In this document: in pieces, positions 24,513-34,370 of the stretch | How the letters are laid out: the number at the start of each line of letters is the position of its first letter | Numbering within the stretch: position 1 is the stretch's first letter | DNA from: Breznakibacter sp047600785 | Lineage (GTDB): Bacteria; Bacteroidota; Bacteroidia; Bacteroidales; Marinilabiliaceae | NCBI GenBank assembly: GCA_047600785.1 | Contig: JASGKH010000002.1 | Location: 3,038,001-3,102,000, forward strand | DNA length: 64,000 bases | Direction: 5' to 3' | Made by a program: the position numbers and the translations under genes | Notes under the pieces: generated by a model | What the model saw: the letters and a program-made list of their open reading frames with translations, nothing else | The model's database searches: none | Told to the model about the DNA's origin: nothing

Positions 24513-27002
24513 TCAGTTGGCGTGCGAACCGAGCCAGCGCCTTAACTCCTTGCATTCATCCACCACGGCATTTACATGGATAGAAATGTCATTGACCGCC
24601 AGAGGTTGTTCGTTCTTCCGCTCCAATGCCTCGAGGTGAGGGAGAGCTTTGACCGCGTGCAACTGCTTGAATGTGGGGAGCATTTTGTGCGCCAACCGGG
24701 CCAGTCCTTCCGTATCCTTTTTCTCCAACAATTCAGCCAACTCATCGCCATGACGGCGCATGTCATCGGTCAGTGAACGGACAATTCGCCGGGCCGACTG
24801 AACGTCATTGTCCGCAAACTTCAATATATCGCCCAATGAATAACCATTACGGGGAACCTGCATATCGGGGCTGACATCAAGTAATGAAAGGTTACCGCCA
24901 AAGCGCTTTACCATCTCGTGCAACTGCGTTGGAGAGTAAGGCTTGCTCAAAAATGCACTAAACCCGTTGGCACAATAATCGGCTTCGGTAAGGTTTGTCG
25001 CGGCAGAAAGGGCTACCACGGGAAGTTGCTGCAAGTAAGGATCACTGGATTGACGGATAGCCCTCACCAGTTCCATTCCTGAAACACGCGGCATTTGGAC
25101 ATCAGAAAAAACCATAATGGCATTGTGTTGCGCCAGATTGTCCATAAGGCATTGCACATCGTCGGTGCCTTCCACATCGATGCCCAGTTGCTTCAATGCC
25201 GCAATACCCATTTGTAGTTGCGACGGATCATCGTCGATCATCCACACCTTTTTCCCGTTCCCACTGGGTATGGGAAACGATCTTTCTTTCGAGGACGAGT
25301 CCCTGGAATTATCATATTTTTTGGGCCTTATGGGAATTTGCACCGAAATGCAGCTTCCCTTTCCCGGCTCGCTCTTCACCTGTATGCTTCCCCCTAATAG
25401 ATTGACCAACTTTAAGGTAATGGTCATGCCTAATCCGGTACCCTCAATACCCGACGCCGATGAGAAACGTGTAAATTCATCGAATAACCTTTCGCGCTCA
25501 GCATCGGTCATACCCATCCCGGTATCGGTCACCGTTATCTCCAACTGATCGTTTGCTGTCGATAAGAGGGCCTGGACCTCAACAGTCCCTTCCATCGTAT
25601 ATTTCACTGCATTCGACACCAAATTATTCAGTATCTGTTTTATTTTCAGCGCATCACCTAACAAGAAGGTATTGAGACCGGCGCTTGTTTTGCAACTCAG
25701 CCTGAGGTTCCGTTTCTGAGCTTGGGGCATGTAGCTGTGAAAAACATCTTCAATCAGTAAATTTGGGTTGAACTCAACCGTTTCGATGGGCATCTTCCGG
25801 TTTTCAAGTTTCCACAAATCCAACAGATTGTTAACCAATTGAAGAATGTAGTTGGATGAACTTTTCATGTGCGACAGATAGTATCTTTGCCGCTCGTCGG
25901 ATTGGTTCATCTCCATGATCTCAACAAAGCCCATGATGGCGGATAAAGGGGACTTTATGTCATGGGTAACAGAATGCAACAACGTTTCGCGCCGCTTTAA
26001 CAACTGATTGGCATAATCATTGGCAGCTTCCAGTTGCATCCGGTAGCGCCGGCTCCGGGTTACATCACGCATGGTAAAGAACAGAAACAGCAGGATCAGT
26101 GTCACTGAGACGACACCCAGCTGCACCAAAAACATTGAAGTTTTGGCAATTACGGCCTCTCTTTCTGACATTTGCTGCATGCCCCTTGCAAACTCTTCGC
26201 TTTCAAAATCGGTAAGTATACGTCGCAGCTGACTGGTTATTTCTGCACTTTGGACCATTATCCGGACCTCGCGCTGCTTGATCTGTGTAGCGGCCATCCT
26301 GGTTTGGCGCTGCCTGTCGGTCCATGCATCCTGAACCGCTTGTTTGGTTTGCGAATACGGAATGGAGCTGACGTTTGATACAACGGTATCGATGGTCATT
26401 TGGCGTGAAACGGTCACGTGTAACGTCGAATCGGGCTTACGGCCAAACAGACTGGCAAGAAAACCTCTTTTTTTGTCCTGTTTTACAAACGTGCTATCGA
26501 GAGTAACGGTTTCGCTGCGCCGCACCCGTTGTACTTCACGGATGGAATTGTTTACCGCTTCAATGGCCTGGATGGCTTTTAAATAAAAATCATCGGTATT
26601 TTGGGATGCTCTTATTCTATTAATTTCCAACATATTAGAAATCTTCCTTTTCAGCAAATATTCGATGGTATCAATTCGGGCCAACTGCTGGGAATCTTCT
26701 GCGAAAAGGGCCAACGAATCGATACGGGCGCTCAGCTCCCCCATCAGTGTCAAATATTTGCGAAGCGTTTGGGAATTACTTCCTTGCAGAAACAGTTGCC
26801 CATGTGTTTCGGCTTCAAGTAAATTGGCGAAGGTCTGACCGATCGCGGCAATTTTTTTCCCTGTTTCCTGGCTGTGCGGATCGGGTTCGGTCAAGCTAAC
26901 GATCTGACGGTACGTGAACACAAGGGCTATTGCGGCAACAATAAAGAATGATAAGTACCCCAATACCAACTTGATCTCGATTTGGCGGGTTTTCAATATC
27001 AT
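24513..27002 (-). CDS. Hybrid sensor histidine kinase with REC and Hpt domains
   Basis: This is an 829-residue inner-membrane kinase. A first membrane helix (about residues 12-30) and a second (about 297-317) bound a largely helical periplasmic sensor with no family I recognise. HisKA carries the phospho-His in SVTHDIKSPLSA (about 345), HATPase runs about 450-570 (NLVSNAVKY, DTGMGM, GTGLGM). A receiver domain follows (IDDDPSQLQ at about 586, phospho-Asp in VFSDVQMP), then an Hpt domain with RLAHKMLPTF near 769. The ATG at 27002 gives MILKTRQIEIKL; the longer frame from 27113 has no plausible N-terminus. Domain order HK-REC-Hpt implies a phosphorelay, probably ending on the convergent NtrC-type regulator. 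Confidence 0.92.
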   Translation of the reverse strand: MILKTRQIEIKLVLGYLSFFIVAAIALVFTYRQIVSLTEPDPHSQETGKKIAAIGQTFANLLEAETHGQLFLQGSNSQTLRKYLTLMGELSARIDSLALFAEDSQQLARIDTIEYLLKRKISNMLEINRIRASQNTDDFYLKAIQAIEAVNNSIREVQRVRRSETVTLDSTFVKQDKKRGFLASLFGRKPDSTLHVTVSRQMTIDTVVSNVSSIPYSQTKQAVQDAWTDRQRQTRMAATQIKQREVRIMVQSAEITSQLRRILTDFESEEFARGMQQMSEREAVIAKTSMFLVQLGVVSVTLILLFLFFTMRDVTRSRRYRMQLEAANDYANQLLKRRETLLHSVTHDIKSPLSAIMGFVEIMEMNQSDERQRYYLSHMKSSSNYILQLVNNLLDLWKLENRKMPIETVEFNPNLLIEDVFHSYMPQAQKRNLRLSCKTSAGLNTFLLGDALKIKQILNNLVSNAVKYTMEGTVEVQALLSTANDQLEITVTDTGMGMTDAERERLFDEFTRFSSASGIEGTGLGMTITLKLVNLLGGSIQVKSEPGKGSCISVQIPIRPKKYDNSRDSSSKERSFPIPSGNGKKVWMIDDDPSQLQMGIAALKQLGIDVEGTDDVQCLMDNLAQHNAIMVFSDVQMPRVSGMELVRAIRQSSDPYLQQLPVVALSAATNLTEADYCANGFSAFLSKPYSPTQLHEMVKRFGGNLSLLDVSPDMQVPRNGYSLGDILKFADNDVQSARRIVRSLTDDMRRHGDELAELLEKKDTEGLARLAHKMLPTFKQLHAVKALPHLEALERKNEQPLAVNDISIHVNAVVDECKELRRWLGSHAN

Positions 27003-27138
27003 GGTCAAAAAGGTTAGAGACTGCGTGGAACAACAAACATGACAGACGAGGTCCCGCAGCAGCGAAGGTTTATCATAAAAGGTCAACGCAAAGGCCAGAA
27101 ATTTATTGCCCAAGCACAGAATACCCGGCCAGCAATCC

Positions 27139-28860
27139 CTATTCGTCGTACGGGAACTTGAAATCCCTTACCATGGTTTGCAACGATGTAGTCCCGTTGT
27201 ACACATTTTCTTCAATGACGTAACACACGTCAAAAGGGTTACCGCTTTTTATTTTGGGCAATACGTTGGCAAAGCCGAAAGCCACGCCCTGTTTGATAGC
27301 GGGCGAATGTTCCTCGATCAATTCGATTTTCAAATGTTCCCGCTCTTTTCCCACGGCTTTGCTGGTACCATAATCAAACACCCGACGGGAAGCAAACACC
27401 GGTTTCATGTTACCCGGCCCAAACGGGTGAAATTGCTTTAGAATACGATAAAACCGGGCATCAATGTCTTTCAAATGTATTTCGGCATCGATTTCTATTT
27501 GGGGAACCAACTGTTCGGGCAAGATATTATTGTTCACGTACGCCTCAAACCGTTCGATGAAAGCGGGTACATTCTCGGGCTTCAGGGTCAATCCGGCCGC
27601 ATACATATGCCCCCCGAAATTTTCCAGCAAATCGCTGCACGCATCAATGGCTTTGTAAAGATCGAAGCCATCCACCGAACGGGCCGATCCGGTGGCAAAA
27701 CCTTTCGATTCGGTCAGTATTACCGTGGGGCGGTAGTAAGTCTCGGTCAGTCGTGACGCCACAATCCCAATCACGCCTTTGTGCCACTCAGGGTTGTAAA
27801 GCACGGTACTCTTTTTGTCCGGCATCCTTTTATCCCTGGCAATCAACTCCAAAGCCTCAAGGGTAATGTTGCGGTCCAGATCTTTTCGTGTTTCGTTACA
27901 CACGTTGATATCAATGCTCATCAAATCGGCGAGATGGGGTTGATCGCTCACCAATAATGCCACGGCATCGCGCCCCGAATCGATACGGCCGGCAGCATTG
28001 ATACGAGGACCTATTTTAAAAACAATATCACTGATGGTAAGTTCCTTTCCTTCCATTCCCGAAATCTTGATAATCGACATCAATCCGGTGGACGGGGTGG
28101 TATTGAGCTTTTGAAGGCCGTAGTAAGCCATCACCCTGTTTTCGCCAATGATGGGTACAATGTCGGAGGCAATGGACACAGCCACCAGGTCGAGGTATTC
28201 GTAAAGCGTGTCTTCGTCAATACTCTTGTACCGGCAATAAGCCTGCATCAATTTAAACCCTACGCCACATCCCGACAGGTTTTTGTCGGGATAAGGACAA
28301 TCGGAACGTTTGGGATCGAGACAAGCCACCGCCAAAGGTAAAGTCTCACCGGGCGTGTGGTGGTCACAAATAATAAAGTCGATTTGCTTCTCCCTCGCAT
28401 AATCGACTTTTTCAACGGCCTTAATGCCGCAATCCAACGCAATAACCAAACTGCATTTGGTCTCGGCGGCATAGTCAATGCCTTTAAACGACACACCATA
28501 TCCCTCGTCATAACGGTTAGGGATATAAAAATCGATGTTGGGGTAAAGTTTGCTCAAAAACGTGTAAACCAACGCCACGGAGGTGGTACCGTCCACATCG
28601 TAATCGCCGTACACCAATATACGCTCGTTACGGCCAAAAGCCTGGTCGATACGCACAACGGCATCTTTCATCCCTTCCATCAAAAAAGGGTCGTGCAGAT
28701 CTGAAAGCTGTGGCCTAAAAAAAGCCTTGGCCTCATCAAAAGTCTTCACGTTACGTTGGACCAGCAAATTGGCCAATACGGAGCTTATATTCAGCTCCTC
28801 GGCCAAATGCGCCACTAATTCGGGATCGCCCGGTTCTTTTATGGTCCAGCGTTTTTCCAT
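27139..28860 (-). CDS. recJ: Single-stranded-DNA-specific exonuclease RecJ
   Basis: RecJ degrades single-stranded DNA 5' to 3' in recombination and repair. The 573-residue product has the DHH-family motifs: ILVYGDYDVDGTTSVAL, IALDCGIKAV, FIICDHHTPGE and the DHHA1 end GGHMYAAGLTL. The ATG at 28860 (MEKRWTIKEP) fits the family; the frame extends to 28971 without a plausible N-terminus. It lies downstream of lipB on the same strand, with a 122-bp gap. Confidence 0.96.
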   Translation of the reverse strand: MEKRWTIKEPGDPELVAHLAEELNISSVLANLLVQRNVKTFDEAKAFFRPQLSDLHDPFLMEGMKDAVVRIDQAFGRNERILVYGDYDVDGTTSVALVYTFLSKLYPNIDFYIPNRYDEGYGVSFKGIDYAAETKCSLVIALDCGIKAVEKVDYAREKQIDFIICDHHTPGETLPLAVACLDPKRSDCPYPDKNLSGCGVGFKLMQAYCRYKSIDEDTLYEYLDLVAVSIASDIVPIIGENRVMAYYGLQKLNTTPSTGLMSIIKISGMEGKELTISDIVFKIGPRINAAGRIDSGRDAVALLVSDQPHLADLMSIDINVCNETRKDLDRNITLEALELIARDKRMPDKKSTVLYNPEWHKGVIGIVASRLTETYYRPTVILTESKGFATGSARSVDGFDLYKAIDACSDLLENFGGHMYAAGLTLKPENVPAFIERFEAYVNNNILPEQLVPQIEIDAEIHLKDIDARFYRILKQFHPFGPGNMKPVFASRRVFDYGTSKAVGKEREHLKIELIEEHSPAIKQGVAFGFANVLPKIKSGNPFDVCYVIEENVYNGTTSLQTMVRDFKFPYDE

Positions 28861-28982
28861 CAATCGGGAAGATATTTGTAAAAATTGTTTAAAAATAGCC
28901 TTTTTTCGGCAAAGGGAGCCATGGCCCTTACAGAAAACGAGAACTCTTCTTTTTCGTGTTCTCAGGAACACTGTAGGTCAAT

Positions 28983-29687
28983 CTACTGCCAATCGATCCG
29001 GAAAATATCGGCCGCATGCTTTTTCAGTTTGCTTTTTATCTCATCCATTGGTACGCTCCGGCCCAGTTCTTTTTCAATAGAGGTGACGCCTTTATCCACA
29101 AATCCGCACGGATTGATGTAAGTGAAATATTGCATGTTGGTATTCACGTTAAGGGCAAAGCCGTGCATGGTCACATAGCGGCTGGCCCGTACGCCGATAG
29201 CGCATATCTTGCGGGCTTTCCCCGGCACTTGGGCATCGAGCCAAACACCGGTGGCATCATAAAGCCGCCCACCCTCGATTCCGTATTCGGCAATGGTACG
29301 GATAATAACTTCTTCCAGCAGGTCGATGTATTGCTTCACGCTCAAGTGCATCAGCTCCAGATCCAGGATGGGATAACCCACCAACTGTCCGGGACCGTGA
29401 TAGGTAATATCCCCTCCCCGGTTTATTTTATAATAGGTCGCCTGTATGCTTTGCAGAAATTGCCCGTTGATGAGCAGGTTATCCGCTTCGCCGCTTTTCC
29501 CTAACGTATACACGTGCGGATGCTCCACAAACAACACATTGCCAACGATGGGCTGTGGTTTACCGGGCTGGTTGCGGTTGCGTAACTTGACAGCCACAAC
29601 GGCATCGAACAGCTGTTCCTGGTAATCCCAAACAACTTTATAATCTTTTACTCCTAAATCTTCAAAATGGACGGGATACGATACCAT
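28983..29687 (-). CDS. lipB: Lipoyl(octanoyl) transferase
   Basis: LipB moves octanoyl groups from acyl carrier protein to lipoyl domains. The 234-residue product has NVLFVEHPHVYTLGKSG, RGGDITYHGPGQLVGYPI (substrate pocket), the catalytic Lys in KICAIGV and the catalytic Cys in INPCGF. It starts 10 bp after lipA ends on the same strand, so the two form the lipoate-synthesis operon. Confidence 0.96.
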   Translation of the reverse strand: MVSYPVHFEDLGVKDYKVVWDYQEQLFDAVVAVKLRNRNQPGKPQPIVGNVLFVEHPHVYTLGKSGEADNLLINGQFLQSIQATYYKINRGGDITYHGPGQLVGYPILDLELMHLSVKQYIDLLEEVIIRTIAEYGIEGGRLYDATGVWLDAQVPGKARKICAIGVRASRYVTMHGFALNVNTNMQYFTYINPCGFVDKGVTSIEKELGRSVPMDEIKSKLKKHAADIFRIDWQ

Positions 29688-29697
29688 GGTTATCTCC

Positions 29698-30576
29698 TTA
29701 TAACTGCTTTTTCATCTTTAGAGCGTTAATGTGTTCTTCGGCACGGTACGACGAACGCACCAACGGTCCGCTTTCCACAAAACTGAATCCTTTTTTAAGG
29801 CCAACTTCTTTATACTTTTTAAACCGGATGGGGTCCACATACTCCACAACCGGAAGGTTGTCTTTGCCGGGCTGAAGATATTGGCCAATAGTCATCACCT
29901 TTACCCCCGCTTCCAGCAAATCGTCCATGGTTTGGTAAATTTCCCCTTCGGTTTCCCCAAGGCCAAGCATGATGCCCGATTTGCTGACCACACCCTGGTC
30001 CGATACATGTTTCAGCGTTTTAAGGCTAAGATCGTATTTGGCTTTTGTCCGGATAACCGGCGTTAACCGGCGTACAGTCTCCAGATTGTGCGAAATTACT
30101 TCGGGTTTTACATCGATTACCTGCTGTATCAGATGTTGAAGACCGTTGAAATCGGGAATCAGCACTTCCATCGTTAGGCCCGGATTTAGTTCCTTTACCT
30201 TTAAAATGGTTTGGGCCCAAACGGAAGCACCGCCATCTTCCAAATCGTCACGATCGACCGAAGTGATCACGGCATGTTTCAATTTCATTGTTTGGATGGA
30301 ACGCGCCACTTTAATGGGTTCGTTCACGTCCACCGCCATTGGGCGACCAGTGGGGACATTGCAAAACTTGCAGGCACGCGTACATATATTCCCCAGTATC
30401 ATGAATGTAGCCGTGCCCTTACTCCAGCATTCAGCGGCGTTGGGGCATTTGCCGCTGGTACAAATGGTGTGTAGGTCATGGTTACGGATGGTTTGGTTCA
30501 TCCACTTATAATCGGCCGTATTGGGCAATTGTATTTTGAGCCAGTCGGGCTTTGAGATTTTATTTCGAATTTCCAT
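29698..30576 (-). CDS. lipA: Lipoyl synthase
   Basis: LipA inserts two sulfur atoms into protein-bound octanoyl groups by radical SAM chemistry. Both clusters are visible: the auxiliary CxxxxCxxxxxC in CTSGKCPNAAECW and the SAM-binding CxxxCxxC in CTRACKFC. RSSYRAEEH near the C-terminus carries the conserved RSSYxA motif. 292 residues, normal length. It heads the lipA-lipB operon and is divergent from dapD. Confidence 0.97.
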   Translation of the reverse strand: MEIRNKISKPDWLKIQLPNTADYKWMNQTIRNHDLHTICTSGKCPNAAECWSKGTATFMILGNICTRACKFCNVPTGRPMAVDVNEPIKVARSIQTMKLKHAVITSVDRDDLEDGGASVWAQTILKVKELNPGLTMEVLIPDFNGLQHLIQQVIDVKPEVISHNLETVRRLTPVIRTKAKYDLSLKTLKHVSDQGVVSKSGIMLGLGETEGEIYQTMDDLLEAGVKVMTIGQYLQPGKDNLPVVEYVDPIRFKKYKEVGLKKGFSFVESGPLVRSSYRAEEHINALKMKKQL

Positions 30577-30812
30577 GGCATCAATAGGCTGACGGCTATT
30601 GACTGCTAGCCACCAACTTTAAACTTAAAATATTAAACAGGGAATGCATCAAGAACAAGCTTGCTAAAGTACCGAAAAAAACGGCCTCACCAAATAAAGG
30701 ATGTTGGCCGGTTTTTTATCTGTCGTTTAAATCTTGTCGTGTATAGAACAGTTGAACCACCCATTCGGTTCATCCGGAGGAGCATTTGTTGCACGATCAT
30801 CCTCTTTGTGTG

Positions 30813-30843
30813 TTGTATTCATCGGCTTTATCACGTATTTTTG
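30813..30843 (+). promoter_or_regulatory. Promoter for dapD
   Basis: TTG at 30813-30815, 20 bp, TATTTTTG at 30836-30843, 26 bp before the dapD ATG. The rest of the lipA-dapD intergenic stretch (30577-30812) shows nothing I can name. Confidence 0.65.
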
Positions 30844-30869
30844 CGCGTTGAAAACAATGACATAATACC

Positions 30870-31688
30870 ATGATCGAAAAACTGAAACCAATCATCGAAA
30901 ACGCTTGGACCGATCGTTCGCTGTTAGAGAGTGTCGATACCCAGCATGCCGTTCGCCAGGTAGTAGAACTGCTCGACAAAGGGCTTATCCGTGTGGCCGA
31001 ACCCATAGGCGACGATTGGCAAGTCAATGAGTGGGTGAAAAAAGCGGTATTGATGTACTTTCCCATCCAAAAGATGGGAACCATCGAAATTGGTCCGTTG
31101 GAATTCCACGACAAAATAGCCCTTAAACGCAACTACGCCGATTTGGGAGTACGCGTGGTTCCCCATGCAGTGGCCCGTTATGGTTCGTTTTTGGCAAAAG
31201 GCGTTATCATGATGCCATCGTACGTGAACATCGGTGCGTATGTCGATTCTGGGACCATGGTCGATACGTGGGCTACCGTGGGTAGCTGCGCCCAGATCGG
31301 CAAACACGTACACCTGAGCGGGGGCGTGGGTATCGGCGGCGTGCTGGAACCCGTACAAGCCGCACCTGTCATTATTGAGGACAATGCGTTCGTGGGTTCG
31401 CGCTGCATTGTAGTGGAAGGTTGCCGTGTGGGCAAAGAGGCTGTACTCGGGGCCAACGTGGTATTGACGGGCTCTACCAAGATCATTGACGTCTCGGGTG
31501 CTGAGCCGGTGGAATACAAAGGGTATGTGCCCCCACGCTCAGTCGTGATCCCCGGATCGTACGCAAAAAAATTCCCTGCCGGCGAATACAACGTACCCGC
31601 AGCCCTCATCATTGGCAAACGTAAAGAAAGCACCGATCTTAAGACATCGCTCAATGACGCATTGCGCGATTTTAGCGTGGCGGTATAA
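30870..31688 (+). CDS. dapD: Tetrahydrodipicolinate N-succinyltransferase
   Basis: DapD makes N-succinyl-2-amino-6-ketopimelate in lysine and diaminopimelate synthesis, using succinyl-CoA. The 272-residue protein has a helical N-terminal domain and a left-handed beta-helix of hexapeptide repeats (VNIGAYVDSGTMVDTWATVG, then GGVGIGG and AVLGANVVLTGSTKI). The end RKESTDLKTSLNDALRDF is characteristic. A tsaC-like gene follows after 73 bp. Confidence 0.96.
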   Translation: MIEKLKPIIENAWTDRSLLESVDTQHAVRQVVELLDKGLIRVAEPIGDDWQVNEWVKKAVLMYFPIQKMGTIEIGPLEFHDKIALKRNYADLGVRVVPHAVARYGSFLAKGVIMMPSYVNIGAYVDSGTMVDTWATVGSCAQIGKHVHLSGGVGIGGVLEPVQAAPVIIEDNAFVGSRCIVVEGCRVGKEAVLGANVVLTGSTKIIDVSGAEPVEYKGYVPPRSVVIPGSYAKKFPAGEYNVPAALIIGKRKESTDLKTSLNDALRDFSVAV

Positions 31689-31761
31689 AACCTTATTGCA
31701 GAGGCCTAACACATAGGAGAAACCCTGTGTCTTTATGCCTTTGTGCTACATACAAGCATAA

Positions 31762-32325
31762 ATGAAAGCCGATATTGACAAAGCCATCGAAGTGCTCCGG
31801 AACGGGGGCATCATCTTATACCCCACCGACACGATCTGGGGCATAGGCTGCGACGCCACAAACCCCGATGCCGTGAAAAAGGTATACGAATTGAAACAAC
31901 GTGCCGATTCCAAAAGCATGCTGGTGCTCATCGATAACGCGGCCAAACTTCAAAGCTATGTCGATGTCGTGCCCGACGTAGCTTACGACCTTATCGGATT
32001 ATCCGACAAACCACTGACCATTATCTTTGACGGAGCTAAAAACCTTGCGCCTAATTTACCGGCCGAAGATGGCTCGGTGGGAATAAGGATTACAACAGAG
32101 GCATTTTCCAAAACGCTCTGTCAACGGTTTCGTAAGCCCATTGTCTCCACTTCTGCCAATATAAGCGGTAACCCGTCGCCGGTCAACTTTGCCGAAATAG
32201 ACGAAAAGATCAAAAACGGAGTCGACTTTATCGTGGAATACCGTCAGCATGACATGGAAAAGAAAGCCCCTTCAGGCATTATAAAGCTTGGGGCCAAAGG
32301 AGAAATAAAAGTAATCCGTCAATAA
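31762..32325 (+). CDS. tsaC: L-threonylcarbamoyladenylate synthase
   Basis: Sua5/YrdC/YciO-family enzyme that makes threonylcarbamoyl-AMP for the t6A37 modification of tRNA. The 187-residue product has GGIILYPTDTIWGIGCDA, ELKQRADSKSMLVLI and GIRITTEAFSKTL, and then PIVSTSANISGNPSP. It lacks the C-terminal Sua5 domain, so it is the short TsaC-like form. It probably shares a transcript with the thioesterase that follows 10 bp later. Confidence 0.9.
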   Translation: MKADIDKAIEVLRNGGIILYPTDTIWGIGCDATNPDAVKKVYELKQRADSKSMLVLIDNAAKLQSYVDVVPDVAYDLIGLSDKPLTIIFDGAKNLAPNLPAEDGSVGIRITTEAFSKTLCQRFRKPIVSTSANISGNPSPVNFAEIDEKIKNGVDFIVEYRQHDMEKKAPSGIIKLGAKGEIKVIRQ

Positions 32326-32335
32326 ACCAAATATT

Positions 32336-32764
32336 ATGCAACAAGAAACACAAGAAGTCTTCCACCACATACTCCCGGTACAAATCCGGTTTAACGACAT
32401 TGATGGATTCGGGCATGTTAACAATGCCACGTTTCAAGAATATTTCGACCTGGGACGAGTGGATTATTTCAAAAAGGCCTTCGGTGGCCGTTTGTTTACC
32501 AAAGAACTGGCAATGCTGATTGCCTCTATTAAAACCGATTTCCTGACCCCTGTCCACTTGCACGATCAGGTAGAGGTGCGCACCAAGGTGTTTGAACTTG
32601 GCAATAAAAGCTTAAAAATGTTGCAACACGTGGTGGACATCAAGAACAACCAGGTAAAGGCTGTGTGCTTGTCTGTAATGGTATGCTTCCGCACGGACGA
32701 CAACGGAGCGGAGGTTATTCCGCAAGCATGGCGTGACAAATTTAAGGAAATGGAGACCCTATAG
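32336..32764 (+). CDS. Hotdog-fold acyl-CoA thioesterase
   Basis: This is a 142-residue protein of the 4-hydroxybenzoyl-CoA thioesterase type. IRFNDIDGFGHVNNATFQEYF is the catalytic opening, with the family Asp in NDIDGFGHVNN. It starts 10 bp after the tsaC-like gene. The acyl-CoA substrate is unknown. Confidence 0.88.
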   Translation: MQQETQEVFHHILPVQIRFNDIDGFGHVNNATFQEYFDLGRVDYFKKAFGGRLFTKELAMLIASIKTDFLTPVHLHDQVEVRTKVFELGNKSLKMLQHVVDIKNNQVKAVCLSVMVCFRTDDNGAEVIPQAWRDKFKEMETL

Positions 32765-32769
32765 CTCCC

Positions 32770-33306
32770 TTATTCCCTGTTCAGATCGATCAATCCGTTA
32801 GGGGCACTAATGTAAAGTATCTTTTGGACCTCATCAACTCCCGTGAAGAATTCGTCCGCCACGGGAATCAATATCTCTCCCATGGGGCCTTCCACCACAA
32901 ATAAAGGGTTTCGCTCCGGATCGCGTAATTCGGTCACAATGCCCAATGGTCCGTGGAGGTCGTCTTCAATCCGGTAACCGATCAGCGACGTGGAATGGAT
33001 AGAGCCATCTTCAAGCAAATCGGGTCGTATGTCGGCCCAAGCAGCCCATATCGGCGCATCGACCAACCGTTTGGCTTTTACTTCATCGTTTATCGTTCCA
33101 AACCCAACAAGAACCGAACCATCGCCGCGGTGTCGCATCGATTCCACATAAAACGGCACCAGGCCTCCATCCAATTCGGGAAACAGGAACTCGGGCTCCA
33201 AATCGTCAATCTCAATGTTGTTTTGGAGCCTTATCACTATTTCTCCCTCGATACCGTGCGTTTTAATTGCCACACCAATCTGACGGCAATCCTGTTTTTC
33301 GATCAT
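32770..33306 (-). CDS. rimM: Ribosome maturation factor RimM
   Basis: RimM helps mature the 30S head and binds S19. The 178-residue product has the family opening IGVAIKTHGIEGEIVIRL, the central LVGFGTINDEVKAKRLVDAPI and the PRC-barrel half GYRIEDDLHGPLGIVTEL. The ATG at 33306 fits (MIEKQDCRQIG). It lies downstream of rpsP on the same strand, an order common in Bacteroidota, with a terminator between them. Confidence 0.92.
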   Translation of the reverse strand: MIEKQDCRQIGVAIKTHGIEGEIVIRLQNNIEIDDLEPEFLFPELDGGLVPFYVESMRHRGDGSVLVGFGTINDEVKAKRLVDAPIWAAWADIRPDLLEDGSIHSTSLIGYRIEDDLHGPLGIVTELRDPERNPLFVVEGPMGEILIPVADEFFTGVDEVQKILYISAPNGLIDLNRE

Positions 33307-33482
33307 TTGCCACATAGGTTATTTGATGCAAATATGGGCAATTGGAAGTAACCGGACAAGAATTTTACGTCATAGTTCCAGCTTATCCCTACAAACGAGA
33401 CAACACCATCCCTGCTCTGTCTAATTGCCTGATACCTCAACATTTTTCCTCTCGACACAGGAAATGATATGCAGGATAATAA

Positions 33483-33510
33483 AAAAGCCACCCTGGGAAA
33501 GGTGGCTTTT
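33483..33510 (-). terminator. Terminator between rpsP and rimM
   Basis: AAAAGCCACC pairs with GGTGGCTTTT around an 8-base loop. On the minus strand the stem ends in a T run, so it fits termination after rpsP. Confidence 0.75.
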
Positions 33511-33534
33511 GATGTGTCTGAACCATTGGTCCAA

Positions 33535-34074
33535 TTACTCGGCAGCAGTTTCGGTGCTCTCCTCTGCAACCTCTTCGGCGGCAGGGGCAGCGGCAGATTT
33601 TGCTGCAGCTTCGGCTTCGGCCTTTTTCTTGGCCAATGCTTCAGCCTTTTCGGCATTGATTTTCTTTTCGATTTCAAGACGTTCTTTGGCAGCAACTGTT
33701 TTTGAGTTCGCCAACTTGTCCTTTTGGGCAGTCGCTTTGGCTTCTTTCTCGCTCACCCATTTTTCAAAACGGGCATCAGCGGTTGCCTGATCAAAAGCAC
33801 CTTTTTTCACACCTCCCAATAAGTGCTTCTTCAACAAAACACCTTCGTTCGAGAGGATGATGCGTGTAGTATCGGTAGGTTGGGCACCGTTGTTAAGCCA
33901 TTGAAGGGCTTTTTCAAAGTCTAACTGAATCGTAGCAGGATTGGTGTTGGGATTATAAGAACCCAAACGCTCAATAAACCTGCCATCTCGTGGCGCCCTG
34001 CTGTCAGCTACCACAATGTGGTAGTAAGCATACCTTTTGCGACCGTGTCTTTGTAAACGAATTTTTACGGGCAT
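33535..34074 (-). CDS. rpsP: Ribosomal protein S16
   Basis: The 179-residue product begins MPVKIRLQRHGRKRYAYYHI, which is S16, and has the core AYYHIVVADSRAPRDGRFIE. The C-terminal 80 residues are a long Ala/Lys/Glu-rich extension, normal for S16 in Bacteroidota. A -7 box lies at 34122-34129 and rimM follows. Confidence 0.97.
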   Translation of the reverse strand: MPVKIRLQRHGRKRYAYYHIVVADSRAPRDGRFIERLGSYNPNTNPATIQLDFEKALQWLNNGAQPTDTTRIILSNEGVLLKKHLLGGVKKGAFDQATADARFEKWVSEKEAKATAQKDKLANSKTVAAKERLEIEKKINAEKAEALAKKKAEAEAAAKSAAAPAAEEVAEESTETAAE

Positions 34075-34121
34075 CGGAATTTTAATTAATTAGTTAAACA
34101 ACCTACTTTGGTTTGAGGGTG

Positions 34122-34129
34122 CAAATATA
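34122..34129 (-). promoter_or_regulatory. -7 box for rpsP
   Basis: On the minus strand TATATTTG, a perfect TAnnTTTG, 47 bp upstream of the rpsP ATG. Confidence 0.55.
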
Positions 34130-34345
34130 GATGCTTTTTCGGTAATTTAACCGAATACGGAGCACTTTTTTTCTTGCATGGTCATTATATCGGTTCCTGT
34201 TGGTCCACAGGTTGTTTCCACTGTTTATTACGATATCTTCTCCATTTTCGTTGATCATGTAACCCCGGGTAAAAAAGAAGGCTTGTTGCATATCTCTTTC
34301 AGCGGTGATATGAACGGAACAACCACAGGATTACATTTTTTCATG

Positions 34346-34353
34346 TACCTTTG
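34346..34353 (+). promoter_or_regulatory. -7 box for the cvfB-like gene
   Basis: TACCTTTG, a perfect TAnnTTTG, 17 bp before the ATG at 34371. Confidence 0.55.
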
Positions 34354-34370
34354 CACCAAATTCACTAAGC

